A stretch of DNA of 64,000 nucleotides from Leptodactylus fallax (lineage: Eukaryota; Chordata; Amphibia; Anura; Leptodactylidae), in assembly GCA_947044405.1 (NCBI GenBank), contig CAMRHE010000655.1, forward strand, positions 62,001-126,000, read 5' to 3'. Shown one piece after another: positions 1 through 11,380 of this stretch. The position numbers were made by a program, and so were the translations under genes. Within the stretch, counting starts at the first letter, position 1, and each line of letters opens with the position of its first letter. A model generated the notes under the pieces. That model did not search any database and was not told the origin of the DNA. It worked only from the letters and a program-made list of their open reading frames with translations.

Positions 1-202
1 CAATTTAGAGGGCACCATATTCAGCCACAGAGCTTTGAGGATGCCAGTTTGGCAAAGCATACACCACTCCCTCCTGAAATGTTTTAATACTGACCTTGCA
101 GCCCAACAAGGGTTAGTTAGTAAGGATGAATTGTGGATGAAAGTCTGCAGTGTATTACAGTGGCAGCAATGTACATGAGATCTAAACAGATTGAAATTCA
201 TT
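1..202. other. Sequence with no recognised feature
   Basis: No exon, repeat or RNA gene is recognisable here. By inference it lies in the last intron of tmem123, whose final exon starts at 7091 on the + strand. Confidence 0.3.
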
Positions 203-456
203 GCTTTATTTATTATGCTTAGTTACATAGCGCCATCATATCCCGCAGCGCTTTACAGATATTGTCAGTCACTGTCCCATATAGGGCTCACAATCTATAT
301 TCCCTATCAGTATGTCTTTGGAGTGTGGGAGGAAACCCACACTAACACGGGGAGAATGTACAAACTCCTTGCAGATGTTGTCCTTGGCAGGATTTGAACC
401 CAGGACTCCAGCGCTGCAAGGCTGCAGTGCTAACCACTGAGCCACCGTGCTGCCCC
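203..456 (-). repeat. tRNA-derived SINE (V-SINE-like), minus orientation
   Basis: Read on the minus strand this starts with a tRNA-like head. A pol III A-box (TGGCTCAGTGGTTAG, complement of 431-445) is followed by a B-box (GGTTCAAATCC, complement of about 390-400). The body, complement of about 300-380, carries the conserved SINE block containing GTGTGGGTTTCCTCCCACACTCC. The tail reads into 'agcgctgcgggatatgatggcgct'. A second copy without the tRNA head is at 63094-63290, and inverted tail fragments occur elsewhere. Assignment to the V-SINE type is from memory of that central block. Confidence 0.65.
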
Positions 457-1340
457 TGCATGCCCACTTATGCCACGGATTTTCACCACAAACTGCATGT
501 AAATGGTGAAATATACAGAAAACCTTCAGCAAGTATGCAACCAAATCTGCAGCACAAACCACAGGGTTTGTTGTGGATTTTGTTGCTGTGGACATACATG
601 TAGCGACTAATAAAGCCGGACTGTCGGCTGTCACATTCATATGTAAAGTGGGTTAAAGGGGTTGTTCTGTCCCTTTTTATGGATGAGCGGGGCTCTGACA
701 CCTGGGCCCATTGCAATAAACTCTTTCCCGTAAATTTTCTATACTGAGATTTATGCAGTATGCGTCTTCACCAGCAGAGGTCACCCAAGTCATTGCTGAC
801 AAAAGAGGGAACTTTGTGGAATAGCAGAAATTGTCCTTAAAGGGGCTGTCCAAGTCTATAGAGTATATTATAGGCTTACACTTGGTATAGATCATCAATA
901 TGAAATCAGTCGGGGGTCTGACATCGACACAACCCCACCGGTTAGCTGATATTTACAGTGTATGGAGCTGGAAGCAGATGGCACCATATACTGTGTAGTG
1001 TCTGTGCTGCTATTTGCAGCTCTGCTCCCATTCAGGTGACACTGGGGGGGTTTGTATCCATAGATAAGACATAGAGACGAGAAGTATCAACCTTTCCTTT
1101 GTACTTTTTCTCTTTTTGTGGATCCACTTCTGTGTTTGGTTACAAAATCTGCCACAAAAACAGTATGTGTGACTCTAGGGGGTTTCTCCAACTATATAAC
1201 ATTGAGGAAGACTTCTGCTTAGGACAGGCCATCCATTGTATGTGTGTAGTCTGAGTCCTGGCACCCCCACCAGTCAGATGTGTGAGTGTCTGTTCACGGT
1301 TTAGCAGGCACATTGCCCACACCTTCTAGCGGATGCACAT
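457..1340. other. Repeat fragments, no gene
   Basis: Two fragments of the TTAA-type MITE family start at 653 (TTAAAGGGGTTGTTC) and at about 839 (TTAAAGGGGCTGTCC), but their second ends are not clear. Nothing else is recognised. Confidence 0.4.
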
Positions 1341-1690
1341 ACGTGTTTCTCCAAAAATAAGCCCTACCCCACAAATAAGCCCTAGCTAGATTTTGCAGTT
1401 TTTTTTGGAGTAAGCTTGAAATATAAGCCTTACTCCAAAACAGTGGTTTAATCGCTTCCCGACATCTGCGGTGCGATTACGGTGGATGCCGGGTCCTTAA
1501 AGATGGCGGCCACCATAGTTGCTGTACCAGGTCTCTGCTGTAATGTACAGTGGAGACCCGGAGCTAATGCCCGCGATCACAGTCCTCTCTGATCGTGGGC
1601 ATTGGTGAGTGTGACCTTTCCCTCCCCAAAGTATTATAACTGCCCCCAGGGCCGGTCCCCAGCGGACCCTGTACCTTTTTCGTTGCAAGC
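1341..1690. repeat. Dispersed repeat (ataagccct / gagacccggagctaatgccc family)
   Basis: It starts with short repeats around 'ccaaaaataagccctac' and continues as 'ggatgccgggtcc...aagatggcggccacca...gagacccggagctaatgccc'. The second part recurs in the same order at about 63820-63990, so it is an interspersed repeat rather than a gene. Class unknown. Confidence 0.55.
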
Positions 1691-2429
1691 CGGATCTTGC
1701 GCGGCAAGATCACAGGAGCTGACCTGTTCGTTTGACACTCGGGTGCCTTATGACCAGCCTCAGTAGTAATGTAGTGAATCTCCCATACTGCAATACTATT
1801 GTATTGCCGTCTATGGGATGATTGCAGGTTCAAATCCTGAATTGGGTAGAGCTATGTGTAGTACCAGACATAGCCACTACAGGATGGATGGCACTGTGCC
1901 TGATAATGAAGAGGTTATAGTGAGGGCACAAGAGCTGCTGTACGGAGACTAAGAAGAAGCTGATATTGATGGCCTGTCCTAGGAATAGGATAGGTCATCA
2001 GCATTGGGCTGTGTGTAATCTGCAGCATGTGCACACACCTTTAAAGGGGTTTTCTGGCCCCTAATGCATATTTAATACTAATGACCTATCCTCAGTATGT
2101 GGGGGACTGACATCAGGACCCCGCACAGATCATATATTCAGGTAGCCCTCAGGGGCTGGATGATGCTACAGAGCATGGGGTGCATGCAGACTGCGCCTAT
2201 TCAAGTAATAGCTGTGGTGTTGCAGTTCCCCGGTGCAACCACTAGATGGGGCTGCTGTTCTGCACCTATTACTTAAGCAGGAGCAGACTGCACATGCTCA
2301 CTGTCCACTGCAGCCAGCAGCTTCCAGTGCCTGGAGGATGTAGGAACAGCTGATCTGTGCAGGGTCCAGTGGTCAGGTCACATACTGATGACCTGTTTGG
2401 ATATATCTCCCCCCCACCCTCCCTTTAGG
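1691..2429. other. Repeat fragments, no gene
   Basis: A TTTAAAGGGGTTTTC terminus at 2040 opens a MITE-like stretch. It contains 'gacctatcctcagtatgtggg' and a degenerate inverse 'ggtcacatactgatgacctg' near 2374-2394, so it is a decayed foldback element. The rest is unassigned. Confidence 0.4.
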
Positions 2430-2830
2430 CTGAGGCTGCACATTGCAGAAACACAGTTTTTCTTGTTGCAGATTTTGCTGCGGTTTCTTGAGACAAAGCC
2501 AGGAGTGGCCACTAAAGGAATGGGAAATATATAGGAAGTTCTTACACTTCTACCTTCTGCTCAATCCACCCTTGGCTTTGGCTCAAAAAAACCGCTGCAA
2601 AATCTGCAACTGAAAAAGCAGCTTTTCTGTGACGTGGGGCCTTAGCCTAAAGTGCAGTTTTTTGGAGCCAAAGCCAGGAGTGGTCTCAAAATGGAATGGG
2701 GAATATAAAGTAAGGACTTAACCTTCTTCCTTCTGCTAAATCCATTCCTGGCTTTGGCGCAATAAAAAAAAAAAGCAGCAAAATTCTGCAGCCAAAAACG
2801 CTTCTTTTTGCAACGTGTGGCCTCCGTCTT
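2430..2830. repeat. Two tandem copies of a foldback element ('aaagccaggagtgg' family)
   Basis: Each copy (about 2430-2645 and 2640-2830) is an imperfect hairpin. 'gcagattttgctgcggttt...caaagccaggagtgg' on one arm matches, inverted, 'ccacccttggctttgg...gctgcaaaatctgc' on the other. Related fragments occur at 38775-38860 and at 53500-53620, inside a Tc1 element. Confidence 0.65.
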
Positions 2831-3197
2831 AGAGGGATGAACGCTCAGCCTTCAGTCTAATGCACTGTCTATAGTTGGCTTTACGGTTCCGTGTGTCGGG
2901 GGAATCTTAGCCTCGTCTTTTAGGGGCTCATTTTGACCACTTGTATACAGCAGACTTTCATCTTTGCCTCGCTGCACTTGGAGAGCCATATCTTTTCACT
3001 AGAATATGATGCCACAGGTCGGGCCGCCTCCGCCAAAAGCCCCTGCTGGAGGGCAGAATGCTCAGAGCTAGCACCGTCATGCTTGGGTGCGGGCAGGGAG
3101 TCCCTGGGAATGGATGTGTAGTCCGATCCGAGTGATGTCAAATATTTACTGACCATGGTCAACAAAGACTAAGCAATAGAACAAATACACAGGCCGC
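2831..3197. other. No recognised feature
   Basis: I see no gene or recognisable repeat in this stretch. Confidence 0.3.
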
Positions 3198-3571
3198 TTA
3201 ACCCCTTAGTGACTGACCTCTTGTGCTTTAAAGGGGATCTTCTTTACCTCTTTACGTCAGTGGGACTTCCAGCACTAAAATGTAAATCAAGCTATATAAA
3301 TTTGGTGTACCCGAAATCATACCGAAATATAGAATACAGGTGACCTGTCATTTTGGCTGCAGAGTGAACGCTGTAAAAACGAAGCCCATAAGAAAGTCGC
3401 ACAAATGCATTTTTCTCCAATTCCACCCCATTCTGACTTTTTTTTTTTTTTTCCAGTTTCCCTGTACATTGCACAAAATAATAAATGGTACCATGAAGAA
3501 CAATTTGTCCCGTAAACATCCTCCTATGGCTCTGTGAACGGAAAGATGAAAAAAAGTTAGGAAGGGGTTAA
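3198..3571. mobile_element. TTAA-flanked MITE (TTAACCCCTTAG termini)
   Basis: It is bounded by TTAA at 3198-3201 and 3568-3571, with inverted ends 'taaccccttagtgac' and 'agttaggaaggggtta'. The interior has the 'tggctctgtgaacggaaagatgaaaaaaa' type sequence that I recall as common in frog genomes. TTAA target sites suggest a piggyBac-like mobiliser, which is inference. Confidence 0.6.
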
Positions 3572-3851
3572 ATCTGATGGAATTGTTAACAAAGCCTTTG
3601 ACCTAGATGTGAACAGAGCCAGACTTGTAAAAGGCTGCAAGGAGGAGGTAGAAGGAGGATTATTGAGGCAAAAGGTTGTGGTACAGTCAGATGTGAGTTT
3701 CATGAGCCAGGCAAGCGTCTTTTTAAAGGGAATTTATCTTCAGATTAATTATGAAACTGAATTTAATACTTATAATTTGATACCTTCCCCATAAAGAACT
3801 TGGTTCACAGTCACTGGTTTGTCTCGGTAAGAAATCTTTCTATTGTCCTTA

Positions 3852-4058
3852 GTAAAGGGGTCTCCGGGACTATGATATTGATGACCTGGGGCTGAGCTGC
3901 AATACCAACCACAGCCACTATATAATGTATGGCACTGTTTAGTAAGCAGTCAATCACTTGATCGGTGAGCGTTCTGGTTGTTGGAACCCCTCTAATCTGA
4001 TATTGGTCCTATACTAAGGACAGGTAATCAATATCGTAGCAGTGGAGAACCCCTTTAA
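3852..4058. mobile_element. MITE with AAAGGGGT termini
   Basis: Left end 'taaaggggtctccgggactatgatattgatgacctg' is matched inverted by 'ggtaatcaatatcgtagcagtggagaacccctttaa' on the right. It belongs to the same general family as other TTAAAGGGG elements in the window. Confidence 0.6.
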
Positions 4059-4150
4059 GGCATATAGATGTCACTGAGGGAGTATCTCCAACTCAGGACC
4101 TCCTTCTATGAGCCGGAATATGAGCTGATAAGATGAGTTTACACTACTGT

Positions 4151-4204
4151 TATTTAATGTCCGTTGCTCTCATCCGTCACAGAATGAGAGCAACGGACAT
4201 TAAT
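4151..4204. repeat. Near-perfect palindrome
   Basis: 'ttaatgtccgttgctctcat' is followed after a short loop by its inverse 'gagagcaacggacattaa'. A diverged repeat of the same motif follows at 4304-4356 ('taatgtctattgctctgattcc...gagagcaatggacagtaata'). The 'gtccgtt' motif resembles the hairpin-rich element at 17541-18650. Confidence 0.7.
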
Positions 4205-4359
4205 TGTAGAATGCAAAGCTAGTGTCCATGTTGTTTACATTAGTCTATGGAAACTGACGCAGGTAGAGGGGGCTCTGTCTGCATCCAGAACTCTACTACT
4301 ATTAATGTCTATTGCTCTGATTCCATTACGGATGAGAGCAATGGACAGTAATAACGGTA

Positions 4360-5185
4360 GTGTGGACATACCGTTCATTAGTAGAATTTCCCACTTTGTC
4401 AGGGCCGACCCTTCCATGTTGTACATGGGCTGTCAGTCATTCATATGGCCACCATTATACTACTTCATTCCTCCTAGTGATAACCACTGTCCGCCACAGG
4501 TCTCAGTAGCCCGATCTGCAGCAATCAGCTGATCACCAAGCACAGGGCTTCATTTCATTGCCCTACCTACATGAATAGGTTGGGCCCGGCATAACAGGAC
4601 TTGTTTTTGGGTGTGCAAAAATTTCTCATGTTATATTAAGGTGTCTATATTAATAAAAAGACAAGGATTTCTGTGCAGTACTGTCAAATAAAACTGCTCA
4701 TAGACAGATCCACATATTAGAAGCAGGAAGGAATCTCTTTCTGATCTCCCCCATGACATGATGCAAGCACCTTGACAGCTCATGCAGATCTCCTAAAGAG
4801 CAGGATGTTCATTGTGCGTCATCTAGAGACCTCCCCGCTGGTGTATGATATAGGGCTGCTTAGCTAATATTTACTAGGGAGGCTGACTAATGTCTGTGAC
4901 TAGGGTTACATACCAGTAGTTACACGTCTTCTCTATAGAAATGATGGTGTAGCATCAGATAAGTATGGCTTCTACTGAACTGAGCCGTTACCAGAGAAGC
5001 CTGACCGTTATCTGATCCTCCGCTATGGAAATGTGCACTAGTGATATACACACACTGATACGGAAGTATACAAGGAACTGCATATTTTCTTAGAATTCTT
5101 ATCATAGTGTTATATGCTGGTCAGTACTGACTGCTGTGGTGTACCAACTGGAAACTGTGCAGTATGAAATACACAACAGCTCCCC
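4360..5185. other. No recognised feature
   Basis: I see no gene or clear repeat in this stretch. Confidence 0.3.
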
Positions 5186-5188
5186 TCT

Positions 5189-5191
5189 ATG

Positions 5192-5223
<32 letters not shown>

Positions 5224-5226
5224 ATA
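5189..5226. repeat. (TA)n/(TG)n microsatellite
   Basis: A run of TA dinucleotides passes into tgtgtgtg. It forms the left border of the element at 5230-5804. Confidence 0.85.
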
Positions 5227-5229
5227 TAT

Positions 5230-5804
5230 GTTACCGTTAAAGTGCGGAATCAGGAGTTTTCCGCACTTTACCTAGGTAATGTGCACCTTCACGGCTTGTG
5301 GATCGTTCAGAAGTTTGTTTCTCTCGTAGTCCTGCTGTCCCTACTCTGTCCCCCCCTCTGGAGGGCCACTGTTAAATAGTCTTCTTTCGCCAGCAGCGTC
5401 TCGTCGTCACCGGTTGTGGTGTGTGTTTTTTTTGGTTTTTTTTTTTTGTCACAATCGCCAAGAAAAAAAAAACGGCTTTTCGTGGTGCAAAGGGTGTAAG
5501 CGCGCACACCCGCCTTCGTTTGCTTTCAAAACCCATTCAAATGGGTTTTGAAAGCAAACCATCTTCAACCTTTCCCTATACTGTTCCCAATCCTTTTTTT
5601 TTTTTTTTTTTTTTCCGACATTACGTTCGCTGTAAGCCTACACAGCGACCTTACTGTTGTTTCGGCAAAACATGTCGTTATCTGCACTTTGAGGTAATGT
5701 CAGAAATGAAAGAAGTTTTCTGCACTTTAATGGATTGCCCTAGTGAATCTGCACATTGCCCAGATAATCTGCAGATTAACTGATTTCTGCACTTTAACAG
5801 TAAC
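5230..5804. mobile_element. Unclassified DNA element with GTTAC-AAAGTGC inverted ends inside TA repeats
   Basis: The left end 'gttaccgttaaagtgc' is mirrored by the right end 'gcactttaacagtaac'. Both sides lie directly against TA microsatellites (5189-5226 and 5805-5838), which suggests insertion into TA. Inside are two poly-T tracts, a perfect 42-bp palindrome (5518-5559) and three further copies of 'tgcacttt'. No transposase is seen. A + frame at 5421-5783 includes the cysteine/histidine pattern C-x8-C-x4-C-x3-H, probably by chance. Confidence 0.5.
5518..5559. repeat. Perfect 20-bp-arm palindrome
   Basis: 'gtttgctttcaaaacccatt' is followed after 2 nt by its exact reverse complement. The structure could fold as a hairpin or cruciform. 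Confidence 0.9.
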
Positions 5805-5838
5805 ATATATTTATATATATATATATATATATATATTT
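5805..5838. repeat. (TA)n microsatellite
   Basis: TA repeats form the right border of the 5230-5804 element. Confidence 0.85.
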
Positions 5839-5864
5839 ACCAAAATAAGTGAGTGAAAAAAAAG

Positions 5865-6256
5865 AGAAATGTAAATACCATCAATATTTGATGTGATTTT
5901 TGGAGGTGTCCTGGAAGTGATGATACGGCCCCCGCAGAGCCCTGATCTCATCATCATCCAGTCTGTCTGGGATGACATCAAGAGACAGAAGGATTGGAGC
6001 AAGCAACATCCACAGAAGATCTGTGCTTAGTTCTCCAAGATGGCGGGAACAACCTCCCTGCCGAGTTCTGCCAAAAACTGTCTGCAAGTACCGAGAAGAA
6101 TTGATGGAAGGCAAAGGTCACACCAAATATAGATGGGGTTTAGATTCTCTTTTCGTTATTCACATAATTTTGACAAAAATAAACTATTAACCCTTCTATT
6201 TCTGAAAGCATTCTCACTTTTTTCCCGCACGTGCCTAAAACATTTGCACAGTACTG
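5865..6256 (+). mobile_element. Tc1/mariner remnant (3' half)
   Basis: The + strand carries decayed Tc1 transposase C-terminal coding: a proline-rich 'RPPQSPDLI' followed by a 'SVWDDIKRQKDW' block, then stops. After it come the AT-rich 3' flank and a terminal 'tttgcacagtactg'. The 5' two-thirds of the element is missing. Nonfunctional fossil in the inferred last intron of tmem123. Confidence 0.75.
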
Positions 6257-7090
6257 CGTGTATCGATAGAGATTGATGACACACAGATATACGCTATTAA
6301 ACTAATCCCTGAGCGTGCCCAGTAGAACATTTTCTGTTCTCTGTAGTCTACTTGTCAGCTTTGCTGTATAGACTGAGATGTGATCAGCTGAGGATGGGGA
6401 TAACAGTTCTACTACTTACTACTACTACTAACTACTACTACTTACTACTACTTCTAACTACTGCTACTAGTCCAGATAAATGAGTATAGTAATGCTAAGT
6501 GCTCTGATGGGATGAAAAATAAACGGTCAAGGATTGTGCCACAAGTTACTGGTAAAAGCTGCATCATTTGCACATGGATTTTGGTTTTGGTATTACAAGA
6601 AAGATGAGATCTCAGCTTTTATATGCTGCATATAAAATCACATTCCCGACTGTGTTTTTAACTAGTGATACCTCTAAGTCTTTTATAGCTAGTACTTTAA
6701 TCTTAGCAGCATATGAGAATCTCGGCTTTCTTGTGATACCAGAAGCATTTTTCTAGGTGGTATATAACCAGAGATACAGCCATTTGAAGTGACCATCTCC
6801 CCCTTTGGTAAATGCTGCAGCTCTACATACTACATTGAGTACAGATTTACAGACAGTCTCTCCCTGGCAGTGCATAGAGCGTTGCTAGTGGGAACTTTAC
6901 AGCCTGTTTTCTATTAAAAGGAAGTTAGATAGGTTAATAAAGTATATTACAAAAATGTTGACCCCCCCTCGACACAGTAGTAAAAATAAAATAAAATTGA
7001 GATTACACTTTACTCTCTGCAAATCAGATTCTGAACCTTGTGTTGCCATATGGTCATAGTAACTAATCCTATCACTTTCTTCTGTTACAG
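6257..7090. other. Intron end of tmem123; (ACT)n repeat at 6410-6475
   Basis: A degenerate ACT trinucleotide repeat lies near 6410-6475. The stretch ends in a good + strand acceptor, a pyrimidine tract 'cactttcttctgttacag' ending at 7090. No coding exon was identified here. Confidence 0.5.
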
Positions 7091-7115
7091 CGATGAACAC
7101 GAGGCCATCATATAA
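7091..7115 (+). CDS. tmem123: tmem123 (porimin) last coding exon, C-terminal tail
   Basis: Directly after the acceptor 'ttctgttacag' the exon reads C GAT GAA CAC GAG GCC ATC ATA TAA, that is DEHEAII-stop. The first C completes a split codon from the preceding exon. Vertebrate porimin (TMEM123), a sialomucin-type single-pass membrane protein, ends IDEHDAII as I remember it. An upstream exon ending in AT would give IDEHEAII here. The call rests on seven residues, the intron phase and the neighbour: TMEM123 lies tail to tail with BIRC2 in human, and birc2 is on the - strand here. The upstream exons (signal peptide, mucin domain, transmembrane segment) were not found and probably lie left of the window. 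Confidence 0.75.
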
Positions 7116-8031
7116 GGGTCCTGCTTACCGATCCTTCTCGGGAATCATCTTGCTTCTTTCTAAGATGCAATTGTACAAAAATAAGCTTCAGGTAAACTCT
7201 GCAATTGGATCGCATTGTACATGGCATAACGGGATAATAATAAAACAGGACTATTCATTTTCTTTACGACCATCGGACACTTTGTACCCAAACCTGCATT
7301 GCCCCCTGCTGAGACACCTCTTACCTCTGCCCTCGATCTTGAGGACTGTACTATAAGACTGGCGGCTTACGCTTTATGGGTTTAGTCATTACGTCTTATT
7401 TCTGTACAATTAGTTGCTTGGGCAACTGCTGGACGTGAACCCTCAAATGCAGGTGGGCACAACCGCCCCGCCATCCCTGCAATGTCTTCTGTGGTCAAAT
7501 GTAAACTTCAGACATAAGTGTCGCCGAGCTTTAACACGTACCTGTTACTGGAGCCAACCAGCAGCTCTTTTCATCTCCCAAAATATTCTTACAATGCTTT
7601 AAACTGAGGTTTCAGCCATTTTTGTGTTATTTTCTATCTGCACTGACTGGGAGAACACTAGAGAAGAAGCTGAGTATGTAAAAAGCTGATATCAGGGCAT
7701 GTTTATTTAGAAAAACTATAGAAGATTTTGTGTGGCTTGTTCCCATTAACCCATATTATGAATTAATCCTTAAAAAAAAAAAAAAAAAAAGTGAAAGTCT
7801 TTTTACTTTGTACGTGAGGAACTGGATGTTCTGATCATTTCTTAAGACTGACGTAGAAAAAGGAAATGAGTTGCAGGAAGAGGAAACAACATTTACCGTA
7901 AGACATCACGCTTAGCACATAATGTAAAAAAAAAAAAAAATTACCCGGAGTTCCTATTGGTCAATACTTCCTGGTAAGAGACCGGGGGGACCCACTAAAA
8001 GTTTGGAATGGCGGCAATGAGGTATGAGTGA

Positions 8032-8389
8032 GTAAGGGTATGTCCACACTGAGTTTTTTGTAGGTGGATTTTGAGGAGGAATCCGCCTCAAGAAATTCCT
8101 CCCAGCTGTCCCCTGTCCTATCTTCAGGCGAATTCCGCCTTGCAAAGCCCTTTGAAATGAATGGGAGGCTTTTTTTTTTTGTTTTTTCTACCTCCCATTT
8201 ATTTCAGAGGGCTTTGTAAGGCAGAATCAATATCAACCACGCTTTATTTTTTCTTCTAGCTAAAAAAAAATCAGCTACAAAATCTGCTATTGACTCCCAT
8301 ATACATAAATGGGGGAGTCAGGAGGTGTTTTTTTTTCTTTTTTTTAGGCAGATTGCTCAAAAACTCTGTGTGAACTTATCCAAAAAATT
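8032..8389. mobile_element. Foldback MITE with 'gtatgtccacactgag' ends
   Basis: Left end 'gggtatgtccacactgagttttttg' pairs with inverted right end 'caaaaactctgtgtgaacttatcc'. Inner arms 'cctcccatttatttcagagggctttg' and 'caaagccctttgaaatgaatgggagg' are complementary. It lies inside the inferred tmem123 3'UTR. Confidence 0.65.
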
Positions 8390-9654
8390 GTACCTTGTCA
8401 GCCCCATTCAGACCGGTCTGTATCTGTCAACTCTTATGTGTATTTCTGGAAAAACTGGGTGACAAACAATATGGCTGAAACAACATAATGGTTCGTCTCC
8501 CGCTTCCTGCAGTAATACAGGTGTACAGAAACCTCTCCCACAATCTGTTACATGTGATAGATCTTTTATCTTACTGGGGATCTTTTCTTTTTGATTCCGG
8601 GGTAAACGCCCTTTAACCCTTTAACCTCTGTTACACTCTTGTTGCCTGCCCTGTTGTATAGAATTTGCCGCGTCTGTACTTTGTAGGTTGCTAAGTCGTC
8701 ATATGCCATGTCAGTCTTTGTGGCTGTTGATCATGTGACGTGTGTTTCGTTGCACTGTGTATCTGAGCAGCAGGATTGTCCACGTGTCAGCCTTATAGCC
8801 CTGGACTTGTCTGGACTTGCATCGGCTTTATAGTGCACACAGGTGAGGGAGCACTCAGGCTAGTGATCACTAGGTACGTAGTAAGCGGAGCTAGGGGTAC
8901 ATTCACACAGAGCAGCTGAGGTGCTGCAAAAAACACACAAAAAAACACATTCAGTTTATGATGCAGTTGCAGTAAAACATTTATTTGAACATGTTTTACC
9001 TATAAAAACCGCAGCGAAGACCTCGCATTTTTTACTATGTTGTACTAACCGCACCTCAGCCGCTGCCGTGTATATTTTGTACCCTTACCCATTTTTTTTG
9101 CTTTTTTATGTGTTGATATACTTCATACTCTCTGTATTCTGTATCTTGAGGATACATATTGAGGTGCTTACATTTCCTCCATCCACTTCCTACGTACTTG
9201 TACGTCTCTGGCCTCCTTATCGGACGTTTAGGACCCCTGCACACCGGAAACCCCGGACCATATCATGCTTGTATTTCTCAGCAGAATCTGGATACTGGGA
9301 CTCCCGACCTCTTAGTCTCTACCCACCCGCGGCTCTCTTGTTCCTTACTGTATATAGGGGACTCCTAACATCATCATCCCTATAATGCTGGGAGGCCTAG
9401 TGTCTGAGCCAGATTCAGGCAGGGGATGCGGCCATCATACTGCACCACATTTACCTATGTGTAGGTGGCCTTATAGGTTTCCTGATCCAATATACATAAT
9501 ATGGCAGAGCGCAGGCTAAATGTGCCGTGGTCACAAAGTTGCATCTTGTGGTACATTTATGATAATGCTGCATTCAGAGTTCTTGGGATCCATTTATAAT
9601 AGACCGGAGATCTTCTCTCTTTTGCGAGTGGTTGCCACTAAGACCCTACAGACT

Positions 9655-10213
9655 TTAAAGAGGATTTCTGAGAGTTAAATATTAATGACTGATCCTTAAA
9701 ATAGGCAATCTGACGTCTGGGGCCCCCCACAGCTGAATACCAAGTACAGTGCCATGCAGTGTATAGTGGTTGCACTTGGTATTGCATCTCAGCCCCATTC
9801 ACTTGAATGGGACAAAGTTGCAAACAGGCCGGTTAATAAATGATCCTGATGTTACTGACCGGTGGAGCGAAAGCGGCACTTACACCAGCACTGCTTCCAC
9901 TTCTAACAGCTGATCTATAGGACGGCCTGGGAGTCTAATATAAGGATATGCCATCAATATATTAAAGGTAAATATGGCTGCTTTACTCACCTCTCCCCAG
10001 GCCTCTGTTTCCATCAGTGGCAGCTCTGGTTCTCTGTATATAGGTCCCTTGGCTGACGTCAGTAGTTTTTGCTCGGTCACCTGAGGACTGAAGCTGCCGC
10101 CGCTGGAGACTGAGGCCCAGGGAGAGGTGAGTAATGTGTTTTTTAATGTTATGGTCCCTTCAGCAGCCCTATTAAACATAAAAAAAAAAAAAAAAGTTGG
10201 ACAGCCCCTTTAA
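9655..10213. repeat. MITE-like repeats in tmem123 3'UTR
   Basis: It begins with TTTAAAGAGGATTTC and ends with 'gttggacagcccctttaat'. Near 9983-10133 'ctcacctctccccaggcct' and 'aggcccagggagaggtgag' form inverted arms, as in a foldback element. The right end ('ccttcagcagccctattaaa...acagcccctttaa') recurs at 26530-26590. Confidence 0.5.
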
Positions 10214-11374
10214 TGGTTCACATTAGGTTTTTGGTATTGTTAACGGCAGGTATTGTGCTGTGAAACCTTGAAGGATATTATTTTGTAGTGTGAACAGAGC
10301 CTTAGTTTCTGAATGCAGTGGTGCAGAGTATTGTGGGAGAATCTCTCAGTACACTGCAGCTTTGGCTTTGTTCACATCTGTCCGCTCCATCACAGAAGCA
10401 ATGCCAGAAACACCTCCTGGCAGGCCCATGACCATAGTAGGGTCTTTCCCTCCTACCCGCTCTATATTTTTCCATTATTTTTGACGTCTGAGACTTGTAA
10501 CCGATGTAATCAGTATGTCCTGTACAGACACCGATCCAGCAGGGGAGCAGAGCAGGGTATAGGTCATGCACACAAGCTTTGGGCAAGCACCGGGACGCCA
10601 TTACAGGGAGTCCTTGGCAGATCCATACTGTATACTGTGCGCTAAGCACCAAATGTTGATCATCCTCCGTAGTAGCATTTCTGCATGCAAATGCTCCAGG
10701 TACCTCCATGTAAAATCCGAGACATCCAGTAAGACCCACCATACACACCTATGGGTACCCTATTATGGCTCCATACAACACAGAGACTTAATACATTCAT
10801 ATACACAAGACCGCCTAAAAAAATCAGAAAATTGTGAATGCAGCTCTGGATGTAAATAAACTATAATACATGAAATTAAATTCCAAAGTAGTATACTGTA
10901 TACACCGCACAAAGGACAACGTGTAGTGATGGATGGTGACCTACAACTACAACTCTCAGCATGTTAGCAGCAGCGGGGAAGCTTCAGATTGTCTTCCATC
11001 CATATACATACTGCGTTAGCTCCACCCCCGAGGTTCTGGTGACTGCGGCCAGAATTTTGACCACTAAGGAATATTTCCCTTTCCCCCTAAAAGCCTTTGC
11101 CCTAAAGCAGGAATTGCAGTAATAGTTTCTAAGGTGAAGGTTGTTTTTTTTGTTTTTTTTTTATTGGACTGTAAATTCTTTTAAATACTGGTTTAGATTT
11201 TTGTTTTTTGTTATGCTCAATGTAAAACTGAAGAATTTGTGTCATGTACAGAGCGATGGATGTGACCGCCTCTTATGTTACTTTAAAGGAGATTTCTATT
11301 TTTAATGTGCCTTTATGTCTGGCTTGAAGAAAAGAAAAGCTTTTGACTATATTGTTACTCTGAATGTTCTGTAA

Positions 11375-11380
11375 AATAAA
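11375..11380 (+). promoter_or_regulatory. tmem123: Polyadenylation signal AATAAA (tmem123)
   Basis: AATAAA sits in 'tgtaaaataaaaggatg' with a downstream G/T-rich element within 40 nt, on the + strand. Confidence 0.55.

Noticed and set aside
5421..5783. 120-codon ORF with a CCCH-like zinc-finger pattern
   Set aside because: It spans long poly-T-encoded Phe and poly-A-encoded Lys runs and a palindrome. A single Cys/His match is weak evidence for a protein.
7093..7356. 87-codon ORF starting near the tmem123 acceptor
   Set aside because: It is in a different frame from the DEHEAII reading and has no recognisable similarity. The apparent donor after its 'cttcag' is probably chance.
8921..9385. 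154-codon hydrophobic ORF
   Set aside because: No splice context, no family resemblance, low-complexity composition; lies in the inferred tmem123 3'UTR.
10302..10748. 148-codon ORF on the minus strand with overlapping plus-strand ORFs
   Set aside because: No recognisable domain, and both strands are equally open. Considered chance.
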